Origin: Haloparvum alkalitolerans
GTDB lineage: Archaea; Halobacteriota; Halobacteria; Halobacteriales; Haloferacaceae
Reading direction: 5' to 3'
NCBI RefSeq assembly: GCF_050122995.1
Contig: NZ_JBNLIA010000004.1
Coordinates: 62,001-126,000, forward strand
Length of the DNA: 64,000 nt
Shown here: in pieces, positions 1 to 8,941 of the stretch
Layout of the letters: each line of letters starts with the position of its first letter
Position numbering within the stretch: position 1 is the stretch's first letter
Made by a program: the position numbers and the translations under genes
The notes under the pieces: generated by a model
Told to the model about the DNA's origin: nothing
Seen by the model: the letters and a program-made list of their open reading frames with translations, nothing else
Databases searched by the model: none

Positions 1-77
1 ACCTGCTCGACGAAGACGCCGCCGAGACGCCCCACGTCGCCGACCACGCGAACCACGAAGTCCAGAAGCGCGTTCAT
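1..77 (-). CDS. N-terminal fragment of an unidentified protein
   Basis: Reading leftward from an ATG at 75-77 the frame stays open to the window edge and gives a hydrophobic N-terminus beginning MNALLDFVVRVVGDVGRLGG. A TATA-like AAGTACCC lies about 20-27 bases upstream of the ATG, the usual place for a leaderless haloarchaeal promoter. Only 25 residues are visible, so no family can be assigned; it may be a membrane protein. A plus-strand frame through the same bases is also open, so the call is tentative. Confidence 0.4.
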   Translation of the reverse strand, partial: MNALLDFVVRVVGDVGRLGGVFVEQ

Positions 78-233
78 GCACCGCCGTTCGGGGGGCGGGT
101 ACTTGTGTGTTGATACCTGCCGGGACCGGCGCGTCCCCCTCGGGAGCCGCGACCCGTGCGCCCGGCGCGGTCGGTTCGAGTCGAAACTCCGGGAACCGAA
201 CGGCTTACCCGGAACGCACCCGAACCGCGGACA

Positions 234-2069
234 ATGAATACCCTGCAGTGGATCCTGCTCGGGATCCTCGCGTACACCGCGGCCGCGATGTGGCTGCGCA
301 ACCGGGGGTACCTCCCGGACGCGGTCCGCGTCTCCGGCCCGCTGACGACGATCCACACGAAGCGGGGGCGTGCGCTGCTCGACCGCCTCGCGGGCCCGAA
401 GCGACTGTGGCGCGCGGTCGCCAACGTCGGCGTCGGCGCCGCGCTGGTGATCATGGCGGGGATGTTCGTGCTCCTCGTCGCCAACGCGGTCTCGATCGTG
501 GCGAACCCGCCGGCCCCGACCGGGATCAACACGCCGCAGAACGTGCTGATCATCCCCGGCGTCAACGAGTTCCTCCCGCTGACGGTGGCGGCCGAGATCG
601 TGGTCGGCCTGCTGGTCGCGCTGGTGGTCCACGAGGGCGCCCACGGCCTGCTCTGCCGCGTCGAGGGGATCGAGATCGACTCGATGGGCGTCGCGCTGCT
701 CACGCTGATCCCCATCGGCGCCTTCGTCGAACCGGACGAGGAGTCCACGAAGGAGGTCGACCGCGGCGGCCGCACCCGGATGTTCGCCGCCGGCGTCACC
801 GCCAACTTCGTCGTCGTCGCGCTGGCGTTCGCGCTGCTTTTCGGCCCGGTCGCGGGCGCCATCTCCGTCGCGCCTGGCGCCGCGGTCGGCGGAACCTACC
901 CCGGCTCGCCGGCCGCCGACGCCGGCATCGGCGCCGGGGACCGCATCGTCGCGCTGGAGGGAGAGCCGGTCGCGAACGCCTCCGACCTCTCCGAGCGGCT
1001 CGAGACGACCGACGCGGAGACCGTCGCCGTCGAACTCTCCGACGGCACGACGACGGAGGTCGAGCGCGAACTGCTCGTGACCAGCGTCGCGGAGACATCG
1101 CCGTTCGCCGCGCCGTCGAACGGGTCCGGCGGAGGAGCCGGCGACGGCGCGTCCGCGGCCGGCGTCAGCGTCAACGACACCGTGGTGGCGGTCGACGGCA
1201 CCGCGGTCCGCACGGAGGGCGGCCTGCGTGAGGCCATCGCCGCCGCCGACGATCCCGTGGTGACGCTTGAGACGGCCGACGGGGAGACGGTCACCGCGCC
1301 GGCCGGCGCGCTCGTCGCGGTCGCGGAAGAGGGGCCGTTCCAGGCGGCGGGCGCGCCCGCCGGCGACCATCTCGTCGTCACGTCGGTCGACGGCGAGCGC
1401 GTCGTCGACAACGACGACCTGACCGCCGCGCTCGACGCGCGCGAACCGGGCGAGGAGGTCACCGTACAGGCGTACCGGACGGCGGGCGACGGCGAGGGCG
1501 GCTACGAGTGGACGAACTACGCCGTGGAGCTCGGCACGCACGAGGAGGACGGCGGCGCGTTCCTCGGCATCTTCGCCACGCCGGGCGTCTCGGGCGTGAG
1601 CGTGGACAGCCTCGGGATGACGGGCTACCCCGCGGACTACTACCTCTCCCTGCTGAGCGGCGAGGCCGGGGGCGGCCTGCTGGGCACGCTGCTGCTCGTC
1701 ACGGTCCTCCCGTTCCTCGCGGTCGTCGACCCGAGCATCCAGTACAACTTCGCGGGGTTCGTCGGGAGCAACTCCGCCTTCTACGAGGTGACCGGTCCGC
1801 TGTCGGCGCTGGGCGACGGCGGGGTGTTCCTCGCCGCGAACCTGCTGTTCTGGACCGGCTGGATCAACCTCCAGCTCGCCATCTTCAACTGCGTCCCGGC
1901 GTTCCCGCTGGACGGCGGGCGGATCCTCCGCACCGCGACCGAGGCGGTCGTCTCCCGTCTCCCGGTCGAGGCACGTCCCGCGCTGACGCGGTCGATCACG
2001 GTCAGCGTCGGACTGACGATGCTGGTCGCGCTGCTGGTGATGCTGTTCGGCCCGCAGGTGCTGTCGTAG
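234..2069 (+). CDS. Site-2 protease family zinc metalloprotease (M50) with PDZ domains
   Basis: This 611-residue integral membrane protein is predicted to cut membrane-embedded substrates in regulated intramembrane proteolysis. The zinc-binding HEGAH motif is at residues 133-137 inside a membrane segment, and the second metal-ligand motif, FPLDGGR, is near the C-terminus, as in M50 enzymes. Membrane spans occur near residues 3-20, 66-90, 118-140 and 185-215 and again in the last 150 residues. The middle third carries two or three PDZ-like repeats, seen as GxxVxxxDGxxV segments, which normally gate substrate access. The ATG at 234 is preferred over an upstream in-frame start because the added 26 residues look like shadow translation. 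No partner anti-sigma-like substrate is visible nearby. Confidence 0.9.
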   Translation: MNTLQWILLGILAYTAAAMWLRNRGYLPDAVRVSGPLTTIHTKRGRALLDRLAGPKRLWRAVANVGVGAALVIMAGMFVLLVANAVSIVANPPAPTGINTPQNVLIIPGVNEFLPLTVAAEIVVGLLVALVVHEGAHGLLCRVEGIEIDSMGVALLTLIPIGAFVEPDEESTKEVDRGGRTRMFAAGVTANFVVVALAFALLFGPVAGAISVAPGAAVGGTYPGSPAADAGIGAGDRIVALEGEPVANASDLSERLETTDAETVAVELSDGTTTEVERELLVTSVAETSPFAAPSNGSGGGAGDGASAAGVSVNDTVVAVDGTAVRTEGGLREAIAAADDPVVTLETADGETVTAPAGALVAVAEEGPFQAAGAPAGDHLVVTSVDGERVVDNDDLTAALDAREPGEEVTVQAYRTAGDGEGGYEWTNYAVELGTHEEDGGAFLGIFATPGVSGVSVDSLGMTGYPADYYLSLLSGEAGGGLLGTLLLVTVLPFLAVVDPSIQYNFAGFVGSNSAFYEVTGPLSALGDGGVFLAANLLFWTGWINLQLAIFNCVPAFPLDGGRILRTATEAVVSRLPVEARPALTRSITVSVGLTMLVALLVMLFGPQVLS

Positions 2070-2115
2070 CCGGCTCGCGGGTGCTACCGGAGGCCAGTCC
2101 GACGCGGTCGGCGGG

Positions 2116-2124
2116 GTTTTTGCC
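2116..2124 (+). promoter_or_regulatory. TATA-like element of first moeA
   Basis: A T-rich GTTTTTGCC stands 23-31 bases before the ATG at 2147 in an otherwise GC-rich gap. That is the spacing expected of a haloarchaeal TATA box serving a leaderless transcript. Confidence 0.5.
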
Positions 2125-2146
2125 GTCGGGCCCGGAACCGCCACGC

Positions 2147-3397
2147 ATGAGCCACGACAGACACGAGACCGGGTTCAAGGACCGGACCCGAGTCGCGGAC
2201 GCCCGCGAGACGCTGCTGGGCGCGGCGACGCCCCACGGGCGCGTCGAGACGGTCCCGCTCGCGGACGCCGACCGGCACGTCGTCGCGGAGCCGGTCGAGG
2301 CCCCGGCGCCGGTGCCGGGCTACGACCGCGCCGCGATGGACGGCTACGCCGTTCGCGCACGGGACACCTTCGGGGCGTCCGGGCGCTCGCCGGAGGTGCT
2401 CCGCCGAACGGGCGGCGCGGGCTCCGAGGCTCCCGGAGGCGACGACGCCGCGGTCGGTCCGGGCGAAGCCGCCCGCGTCCACACCGGAAGCGCGCTCCCG
2501 GAGGGCGCCGACGCCGTCGTGATGATCGAGGAAGTAGAGGAGGTCGGCGGCGACGTGGAGACGTTCGACGCGGTCGCCGAGGGGGAGAACGTCGGGCCGG
2601 CCGGCGAGGACGTGGCCGAGGGCCAGCGTCTCTACGAACCCGGCCACCGGCTCCGGCCCTCGGACCTGGGCCTGCTGAAGTCGGTCGGGCTGACCGAGGT
2701 CCCGGTCTACGAGGCCCCCGAGGTCGCCGTGATCCCCACCGGCGAGGAGCTGGTCCAGTCCGACCCCGGTCCGGGCGAGGTGATCGAGACGAACGGACTC
2801 ACCGTCGCCCGGATGGCCGAGCGGTGGGGGGCCGAGACGCGCTACCGGGACGTGGTCACCGACGACGAGGACGCCCTGCGCGCGGCGGTCGAGCGCGACC
2901 TCGACGCCGACGTGGTCGTGACGACCGGCGGCTCCTCCGTCGGCGAGCGCGACCTGATCCCCGAGGTGCTCGACGCGGTCGGCGAGGTGCTCGTCCACGG
3001 CGTCGCGCTCAAGCCCGGCCACCCGGTGTGTCTCGGGGTCGCGGACGGGACGCCGGTCGTCTGTCTCCCCGGCTACCCCGTCGCCTGCATCGTCAACGCG
3101 GTCCAGTTCCTGCGGCCGGTCGTGGCGGCGGTCGCGGGGACCGAGGCGCCGCCGCACCCGACCAGGCGCGCGACGCTCGACAGGAAGATCGCCAGCGAGC
3201 CCGGGACGCGGACGTTCGCGCGAGTGCGGCTGAGCGAGGACGGGGACGCGACGACCGCGGCGCCGACCCGCGCCAGCGGCTCCGGCGTCCTCTCGAGCGT
3301 CGCGCTCGCGGACGGCTGGGTCGTCGTCCCGGAGGGGCGCGAGGGGATCGACGCCGGCGAAGCGGTCGACGTACAGATCTGGGAGGCGACCGAATGA
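2147..3397 (+). CDS. moeA1: Molybdopterin molybdenumtransferase MoeA
   Basis: A 416-residue cytosolic enzyme that inserts molybdate (or tungstate) into adenylylated molybdopterin in molybdenum cofactor synthesis. The conserved MDGYAVR motif is at residues 64-70, followed by the domain-2 segment with HTGSALPEGADAVVMIE. The MoCF/MogA-like binding domain carries TGGSSVGERD and the signature KPGHPV, then LPGYPVA. Length matches a standalone MoeA. Its stop codon overlaps the start of the next moeA by four bases (ATGA), so the two are translationally coupled. Haloarchaea often have two moeA genes, perhaps split between molybdenum and tungsten or between early and late steps; the sequence does not decide which. 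Confidence 0.93.
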   Translation: MSHDRHETGFKDRTRVADARETLLGAATPHGRVETVPLADADRHVVAEPVEAPAPVPGYDRAAMDGYAVRARDTFGASGRSPEVLRRTGGAGSEAPGGDDAAVGPGEAARVHTGSALPEGADAVVMIEEVEEVGGDVETFDAVAEGENVGPAGEDVAEGQRLYEPGHRLRPSDLGLLKSVGLTEVPVYEAPEVAVIPTGEELVQSDPGPGEVIETNGLTVARMAERWGAETRYRDVVTDDEDALRAAVERDLDADVVVTTGGSSVGERDLIPEVLDAVGEVLVHGVALKPGHPVCLGVADGTPVVCLPGYPVACIVNAVQFLRPVVAAVAGTEAPPHPTRRATLDRKIASEPGTRTFARVRLSEDGDATTAAPTRASGSGVLSSVALADGWVVVPEGREGIDAGEAVDVQIWEATE

Positions 3398-5370
3398 GCG
3401 AGCGCAAGGAGTTCCGCGACCTCGCGGAGCCGGCGGCGGCCCGCGAGGTCATCGACTCGCTGGACCTCGCTCCCGAGCCGGAGTCGGTCCCGCTCGCGGA
3501 CGCCCGCGGCCGCGTCCTCGCGGAGCGGATCGACGCCGACCTCGACGTGCCGGGCTTCGACCGCGCGTCGATGGACGGCTACGCGGTGCGGGCCCGCGAC
3601 ACGTTCGGCGCCGACGAGGCGGACCCGGTCGAACTCGACCTGATCGGCGCGGTCCACGCTGGGGCGGAGCCGGACGTGACCGTCGACCCCGGCACCTGCG
3701 CCGAGATATCCACGGGCGCGGTGATGCCGCCGGGCGCCGACGCCGTGGTGATGGTCGAGCGGACCGACGAGGTGAGGGAGGCGGCGAGCGGCGACGGCGC
3801 GGACGGCGGCGACGGAGAAGCGGACGGAGACGACGGGACGGCAGACAGGATCGCCTTCCGCACCTCGGTCGCGCCCGGCGACCACGTGATGGTCGCGGGC
3901 GCGGACGTGGCGGCCGGCGCCCGCGCGCTCGGCCCCGGCACGCGACTCACGCCGCGGGAGATCGGCCTGCTGTCCGCCCTCGGGCGCGAGGCGGTGCCGG
4001 TCCGCGGGAAGCCGACGGTCGGCATCGTCTCGACCGGCGACGAGTTGGTCCGGCTGGGCGAGGAACTCGACTCCGCGCGCGGACAGATCTACGACGTGAA
4101 CTCGACGACGATCGCCGCGGGCGTCGAGGAGGCCGGCGGCGAGGCGAAGCTCTACCCGCACGCCGGCGACGACTACGCGGAGATGGAGCGCCTGCTGACG
4201 CAGGCGGCCGACGAGTGCGACCTCGTGTTGTCGTCGGGGTCGACCTCCGCGAGCGCGGTCGACGTGATCTACCGCGTCATCGAGGAGCGGGGCGACCTGC
4301 TGCTCCACGGGGTCGCGGTCAAGCCCGGCAAGCCGATGCTGATCGGGCGCCTCGACCGGTCGCCCGAGGCGGAGCGGGCGGGCGAGTCGGCGTACGTCGG
4401 CCTCCCCGGCTACCCCGTCTCCGCGCTCACCATCTTCCGGACGTTCGTCGCGCCGGCAGTCCGGGAGGCGGCGGGGCAGCCGGAGCCGGCGACCGCGACC
4501 GTGACCGCCCGGATGGCGGCGGGCGAGCGCTACGGCGAGGGGCGACTCAGGCTGATGCCCGTCGGCCTGCTGGAGCGGCCGGACGCCGCCCCGCTCGCGT
4601 ACCCGGTCGACAAGGGGTCCGGCGCGACGACGAGCCTCGTGGAGGCGGACGGCGTCGTCGCCGTGGACCCGGACACCGACTACCTCGACGAGGGCGAGGC
4701 GGTCGAGGTGCAGCTGTTCTCGCCCGACGTGCGCCCGCCGACCCTGCTCGGCGTCGGCGAGGACGACCCCGCGCTCAACCGCCTGCTGGACGAGGTGGAC
4801 CGCCCGCGGTACCTCCCGGTCGGCTCCCGCGAGGGGCTCCGCAGGCTCCGCGACGGGCTGCCGGACGCCGCGGTCACCGCCGGGCCGGTCGAGCGCGAGG
4901 TGGACGCCGTCGACCTCGGCGGCTGGACGCGAGAGTGGGGACTCGTCGTCCCCGCCGGCAACCCCGACGACGTGACCGGACTCGCGGACCTGGTCGACCG
5001 CGACCTCCGGTTCGTCAACCGGACGACCGACTCGGGACTCAGAACCAGTCTCGCGAACGAACTCGCCGCGCTCGCGGAGGAGCGCGGCGTCGAGCGCCGC
5101 GAGGTGACCGAGGCGGTCGACGGCTTCGGCTTCGCGGTCCGTGCCTACGAGAGCCCCGCCAGAAAGGTGGCAGCGGGCGACGCGGACGCCGGCGTCGGCC
5201 TCCGGGCGACCGCGGAGCGGCTCGGGCTCGGCTTCGTCCCGCTCGGCGAACAGGACGTGCGGGTCCACGCCAACCCCGACCGCGTCGGCGAACCCGGCCT
5301 CGACGCCCTCCGGGACGCGGTCGAGAACTCGGACGCGGTTCTCGACGACCTTCCCGGCTTCGGGCGCTGA
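3394..5370 (+). CDS. moeA2: MoeA fused to a C-terminal substrate-binding-like domain
   Basis: A 658-residue fusion. Residues 1 to about 445 are a MoeA with MDGYAVRARD, AEISTGAVMPPGADAVVMVE, a SSGSTSASAVD variant of the TGG motif, KPGKPM and LPGYPVS. Residues about 447-658 form a periplasmic-binding-protein-like domain of the kind annotated as LysR-substrate-binding or PBP domain in archaeal MoeA fusions, ending with GLRATAERLGLGFVPLGEQD. In homologues this domain is thought to bind molybdate or tungstate, or to sense it; that is family inference. An acidic low-complexity stretch near residues 130-150 interrupts the MoeA part. It overlaps the first moeA by four bases and would be co-transcribed with it. 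Confidence 0.92.
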   Translation: MSERKEFRDLAEPAAAREVIDSLDLAPEPESVPLADARGRVLAERIDADLDVPGFDRASMDGYAVRARDTFGADEADPVELDLIGAVHAGAEPDVTVDPGTCAEISTGAVMPPGADAVVMVERTDEVREAASGDGADGGDGEADGDDGTADRIAFRTSVAPGDHVMVAGADVAAGARALGPGTRLTPREIGLLSALGREAVPVRGKPTVGIVSTGDELVRLGEELDSARGQIYDVNSTTIAAGVEEAGGEAKLYPHAGDDYAEMERLLTQAADECDLVLSSGSTSASAVDVIYRVIEERGDLLLHGVAVKPGKPMLIGRLDRSPEAERAGESAYVGLPGYPVSALTIFRTFVAPAVREAAGQPEPATATVTARMAAGERYGEGRLRLMPVGLLERPDAAPLAYPVDKGSGATTSLVEADGVVAVDPDTDYLDEGEAVEVQLFSPDVRPPTLLGVGEDDPALNRLLDEVDRPRYLPVGSREGLRRLRDGLPDAAVTAGPVEREVDAVDLGGWTREWGLVVPAGNPDDVTGLADLVDRDLRFVNRTTDSGLRTSLANELAALAEERGVERREVTEAVDGFGFAVRAYESPARKVAAGDADAGVGLRATAERLGLGFVPLGEQDVRVHANPDRVGEPGLDALRDAVENSDAVLDDLPGFGR

Positions 5371-5395
5371 CCGGCGGCGCCGTCCGGCCCTCCTC

Positions 5396-5857
5396 TCAGT
5401 CCTCCCGGAACAGCCGGAACGACCCCTGCCCGACGACCACCTCGCGCGTCTCGCCGTTCGCGGTGCTGGTGACGCGCATGTCGCTGACGCCGATGGAGCC
5501 GCCAGCGCGGACCACCTCGGCCTCCGCCCGGAGGTCGCCGGTCGCCGGTCTGAGGTAGTTCACGTTGAGGTTCACCGTCGCGACGCCGCCGTCGAGGGGG
5601 TCCGGGAACGCCGTCCGCTGGACCAGCCCGCCGGCGGTGTCGACGAGCGTCGCTGCCACGCCGCCGTGGATCGTCTCCCCGTCGCTGTTCGTGAGTTTGT
5701 CGTCGTAGGGGATGGTGAGAACGATCCGGCCGCGCTCGACCGACTCGACGCCCGTGTTCAGCCACGAGAGGTAGCCGTGCTCGGCCTCGATGCGCTCCTC
5801 CATGAACGCCGCCGCGCCGTCCGGCAACGGCGGCAGGTCCGTGGGCTCCTGACTCAT
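5396..5857 (-). CDS. PaaI-type hotdog thioesterase
   Basis: A 153-residue hotdog-fold protein predicted to hydrolyse acyl-CoA or aromatic acyl-CoA thioesters. The active-site region ETIHGGVAATLVDTAGG, with HGG at residues 64-66 and an Asp at 73, matches the PaaI/DUF4442 group, as does the later VNLNVNYLRPA strand. Single-domain length is typical. It is convergent with moeA2 and divergent from the next gene. The true substrate cannot be told from sequence. Confidence 0.88.
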   Translation of the reverse strand: MSQEPTDLPPLPDGAAAFMEERIEAEHGYLSWLNTGVESVERGRIVLTIPYDDKLTNSDGETIHGGVAATLVDTAGGLVQRTAFPDPLDGGVATVNLNVNYLRPATGDLRAEAEVVRAGGSIGVSDMRVTSTANGETREVVVGQGSFRLFRED

Positions 5858-5936
5858 GTCCCTGACCTCTGTGTCGGCCGGCTTGTAACTCCGGGAATCG
5901 CGTCGAACGGGCGGGGAGTTTCCGGCCGCAACGTTC

Positions 5937-6437
5937 GTGGCCGCCCCGCACGTACCGCCCCGCGTGTCCGACGCGTGGCCCGACCTGCCGACCCGCGACG
6001 ACGGTCCGGAGTACGCGGTGGACTTCCGGGAACGCCCGGAGTGCTACCGCGTCGGCCGCGGCGAGGAGGGCGCGTTCAAGGTCGAGCCGTACAAGTCCGA
6101 ACTCCTGCCGCTGTGGGGGTACGCGGACCGCGAGACGGCCGCCGAGGCGGCGACCGCCATCGAGGAGCAGTTCCGCGACTACCGCGAGCGCGGGGACTTC
6201 GTGGGCATGGACATGGCGCGCAAGTACCTTCGGATGGGGTACACGCGGGCGATGCGCTACGCGACGTATCCGAGCGGGCGGAAGTACGACGAGGACGGGA
6301 CGGAGCGCGAGCCGCAGCGGTGGGCGGATTCCGACAAGCGCGAGGCGGCGCTGGTGTTCGAAACGCACCTCGACCGCGTGCGCGAGGACGACTACTACCG
6401 CGCGGCGAAGCGCCGGCACCGGGAGCGCTGGGGCTGA
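5937..6437 (+). CDS. DUF4385-type conserved protein
   Basis: A 166-residue soluble protein starting at GTG 5937, or possibly at GTG 5964, where SDAWPDLPTRDDGPEY begins. Charged and rich in aromatic and Arg residues, with YKSELLPLWGYAD, KYLRMGYTRAMRYA and ALVFETHLDRVREDDYYR. This pattern fits the small DUF4385 family, found in many phyla and of unknown role; the assignment is from memory of the motif pattern. No signal peptide or membrane span. It stands alone between oppositely oriented genes. Confidence 0.75.
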   Translation: MAAPHVPPRVSDAWPDLPTRDDGPEYAVDFRERPECYRVGRGEEGAFKVEPYKSELLPLWGYADRETAAEAATAIEEQFRDYRERGDFVGMDMARKYLRMGYTRAMRYATYPSGRKYDEDGTEREPQRWADSDKREAALVFETHLDRVREDDYYRAAKRRHRERWG

Positions 6438-6640
6438 CCCTTTTGAGTCATGCCGCGCCACCCGCCCCGTGACCTGACGACGCGCTCCGCGGCGAACTCG
6501 GCGGGCGTCCGGCGCACCGCCGCGGAGTCACGACGACCGCGGGACCTGACCTGCGGACCGTCCGAGCGCCGGCCGTTCGCCATTTCTGTCGCCGATAGCG
6601 GCGGTTCCGTCACCCCTCGCGCGGTCGACGCGCCCTCGCT

Positions 6641-7552
6641 CTACCGTCCCACCCCGAACCGCACCGGGTCGTCCGTCGGCGCGATCCGGACGCGGACCTC
6701 GTCGCCCACCGCCAGCGGCGCCTCCGGAAGCACCAGCTTGGCCCCGAGCCGCTCCCGCGACGCGAACAGCGACAGCCCCGCCGCCGGCTCGCCGTTCGCG
6801 CGTATCGCCACCCGGTTCCACCGCACGTCGCGGCCGTCGGCGACGCCGACCGGCTCGCCGAGGAGCGAGAGCTCCGTGCCGTCCCCACCGCCGGCGACTC
6901 CCGCGCCGGCGACCGCTCCGAGCGCGCCGCCGCCCGCGTAGTGGCGCAACCCGCCGTCGAGCGGGACGCCCCCGTCGCTCGCCAGCGCCGCGAACCGCTC
7001 GCCCGGCGCGGGATGAGCGGGCGCGTCGAGCACCGCGTGCGTCGGTCCCGTCTCCACGACGCGACCGGTGCCGTCCCACGCGGCCGGCGCCACGTCGACG
7101 CCGAGGTCGACCGGGAGCGACCCGCTCGCGCGGAGGGGGTTCGCGTCCGCCGGCCGGAAGCCGAGATGGACGTGTCTGTCGACCCACTGGCCGAAGAAAC
7201 CCGACCGAACCATCGGACCGAGGCGGTCGCCGACCGCGACTCGGTCGCCGGGCTCGACCGCCGGGTCGACGTGCAGAACCCGCGCGAGGAGACCGTCCGC
7301 GACGCCCGCCGCCGCGGCCCACTCCGGGTCGACGTCGAGCACGATCAGGTGGTCTCGCTCCGCGGCGTACGAGCGGTCCGGACAGCCGACGGTCCGCGTC
7401 TCGCGGACGACGCCCGCCACGGGCGAGAGGCCGTCGTCGCCCGCGGGGTAGAGGTCCACCGCGCTTCCGCGGTCGTGGGCGGGGTACGGCGAGTTGTACA
7501 GCGAGAAGCGCGGATAGCGCGCCAGCACCGCGCCCGGCAGCGTGACCCTCAT
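6641..7552 (-). CDS. M23/LytM-like predicted metallopeptidase-fold protein
   Basis: A 303-residue protein without an obvious signal peptide. Near the N-terminus, AHDRGSAVDLYPAGDDGLSP and the following VAGVV resemble the HxGxD..aP.G.pV.a..dG.V core of M23 (LytM) peptidases, with His 26 and Asp 33 as candidate zinc ligands. A second HVH at residues 127-129 (RHVHLGF) resembles the M23 HxH. The first His-Asp spacing is longer than the classic HxxxD, so activity is uncertain. The C-terminal half (about 150-303) has beta-rich sequence resembling SAM-hydroxide adenosyltransferase or barrel-like domains but is not assignable. Haloarchaea lack murein, so the substrate would be unusual. Confidence 0.6.
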   Translation of the reverse strand: MRVTLPGAVLARYPRFSLYNSPYPAHDRGSAVDLYPAGDDGLSPVAGVVRETRTVGCPDRSYAAERDHLIVLDVDPEWAAAAGVADGLLARVLHVDPAVEPGDRVAVGDRLGPMVRSGFFGQWVDRHVHLGFRPADANPLRASGSLPVDLGVDVAPAAWDGTGRVVETGPTHAVLDAPAHPAPGERFAALASDGGVPLDGGLRHYAGGGALGAVAGAGVAGGGDGTELSLLGEPVGVADGRDVRWNRVAIRANGEPAAGLSLFASRERLGAKLVLPEAPLAVGDEVRVRIAPTDDPVRFGVGR

Positions 7553-7600
7553 CGCTCGGATCTCGGGGGTCGGCCGGCAAAGCGGCGTCGGTCCCCGACC

Positions 7601-7610
7601 GGCTTTTGTC
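7601..7610 (+). promoter_or_regulatory. TATA-like element of lipoate-ligase-like gene
   Basis: GGCTTTTGTC lies 22-31 bases before the ATG at 7632, the typical haloarchaeal spacing for a leaderless message. Confidence 0.45.
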
Positions 7611-7631
7611 GCTCGGCCGCCGAGGGAACGT

Positions 7632-8351
7632 ATGCGCGTGGTGCGAGGTCGGGCCGGGACGCCGGACGACGACCGCGAGGCGACGGCCGCGATGCTGTCG
7701 GCGACCGCGGCGGACGGGATCCCCCGGGTTCGCGTCCGGGCGCCGCATCGACAGGTCGCGTTCGGGAGACGCGACGCCCGGCAGGAGGGGTTCCCGACGG
7801 CGCGAGCGGCGGCGCTGGAGCGCGGCTACGAGCCGGTCGAGCGGAGCGTCGGGGGGCGCGCGGTCGCGTACACCGGCGAGACGCTCGCGTTCGCGGTCGC
7901 GGTCCCGCTCGCGGAGATGCGGGAAGGACTCGACGAGCGCTACGCGACGGCCACCGAGACGCTCCTGGAGACGCTCCGCGACCTCGGCGCGGACGTGGCG
8001 CGCGGCGAGCCGGCGGCGTCCTTCTGTCCCGGCGACCACTCCGTCCGGGTCGCGGACGGCGGCAAGGTCGCCGGACTGGCACAGCGCGTCCAGAAGGACG
8101 CCGCGCTCGTGTCGGGCTGCCTGGTCGTCGTCGCGAGCGACGAACCGGCCGTCGCGGAGGTGCTGACGCCGGTGTACGACGCCCTCGGCGTCACCTTCGA
8201 TCCGGAGAGCGTCGGGAGCCTCGCCGCGGCGGGCGGGCCGTCCGACCCCGACCGCGTCGCGCGGGCGCTGGAGACGGCGTTCGCGGCGGGGCCGTGGGGC
8301 GGCGGGACGCCGGCGGTGGTCACTGGGGTCGACGCCCTCACGGAGAAATAA
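7632..8351 (+). CDS. Lipoate-protein ligase A family protein
   Basis: A 239-residue protein of the biotin/lipoate A/B ligase family. The family would attach lipoate or octanoate (or a related acyl group) to carrier domains. Recognisable segments are RAPHRQVAFGRRDARQEG (substrate-pocket RR motif), GGRAVAYTGETLAFAVAVP, and CPGDHSVRVADGGKVAGLAQ with the Lys of the catalytic KVAG motif. The ATG at 7632 gives a compact N-terminus and suits the TATA-like element just upstream. No lipoylated enzyme gene lies beside it, so whether it is a true ligase or an octanoyltransferase-like enzyme is open. Confidence 0.82.
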   Translation: MRVVRGRAGTPDDDREATAAMLSATAADGIPRVRVRAPHRQVAFGRRDARQEGFPTARAAALERGYEPVERSVGGRAVAYTGETLAFAVAVPLAEMREGLDERYATATETLLETLRDLGADVARGEPAASFCPGDHSVRVADGGKVAGLAQRVQKDAALVSGCLVVVASDEPAVAEVLTPVYDALGVTFDPESVGSLAAAGGPSDPDRVARALETAFAAGPWGGGTPAVVTGVDALTEK

Positions 8352-8494
8352 GGAACGGCTGCGCGGGGTTCGGACCCCCACTCCGTCGGGGACGGAAAAC
8401 GACTTGGCGGCGACTGGGACAGAAACAGCCCGGTCGCGACCGGGACAGACGGCCGACCCGTGCGGACGGCTCTCGTGCGGCCGCGGATCCGACG

Positions 8495-8504
8495 TACTTT
8501 TACT
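8495..8504 (+). promoter_or_regulatory. TATA-like element of rps6e
   Basis: TACTTTTACT is 23-32 bases before the ATG at 8527, a clear T-rich island in GC-rich sequence and a likely archaeal TATA box. Confidence 0.55.
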
Positions 8505-8526
8505 CGGTCGGGCTGTCGTTTCCCGC

Positions 8527-8925
8527 ATGGCAGAATTCCAGGTCGTCGTCGCCGACCCCGACACCGGCGCGACGTTCCAGCGCGAGGTCGACGGACAGGA
8601 CGCCAATCGGTTTCTCGGACTGAGCCTCGGTGACGAGGCCGACGGGGCCGCGGTCGGCCTCGACGGCTTCACGGTCGAGATCACCGGCGGTTCGGACGAA
8701 ACCGGGCGGCCGATGCGCGCGGACGTCCCCGGCACGAGCCTGAAGGAGCTCCTCCTCGAGGGCGGCGTCGGCTACGAGCCGTCCCGCGAGGGCGAGCGCA
8801 AGCGCGTCACGGTCCGCGGCGCCGAGGTCGCCGAGGACGTGGCCCAGATCAACGTGAAGGTCGTCGAGGGCGAGGGCGACGTGGCCGCCGCGCTCGGCGA
8901 GGGCGACGACGGCGACGAGGAGTAG
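8527..8925 (+). CDS. rps6e: 30S ribosomal protein eS6
   Basis: A 132-residue archaeal/eukaryotic-type small-subunit protein. The pattern FQVVVADPDTGATFQREVDG, then FLGLSLGDEADG, ITGGSDETGRPMRADVPG and RKRVTVRGAEVAEDVAQINV is diagnostic for eS6. It ends in a short acidic tail, GEGDDGDEE, as is common in haloarchaea. The archaeal form lacks the long phosphorylated tail of the eukaryotic protein. It is a single gene with its own promoter, outside the large ribosomal operon. Confidence 0.96.
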   Translation: MAEFQVVVADPDTGATFQREVDGQDANRFLGLSLGDEADGAAVGLDGFTVEITGGSDETGRPMRADVPGTSLKELLLEGGVGYEPSREGERKRVTVRGAEVAEDVAQINVKVVEGEGDVAAALGEGDDGDEE

Positions 8926-8941
8926 CCGACCCACCTTTTCG

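Noticed and set aside
107..1231. Arg-rich open frame overlapping the site-2 protease
   Set aside because: High GC leaves several frames open; this one is rich in Arg/Pro/Gly without any domain, while the overlapping frame has HEGAH and FPLDGG motifs.
6438..6640. Possible small gene between the DUF4385-type gene and the M23-like gene
   Set aside because: Frames here are Arg/Ser-rich with no promoter and no recognisable structure.
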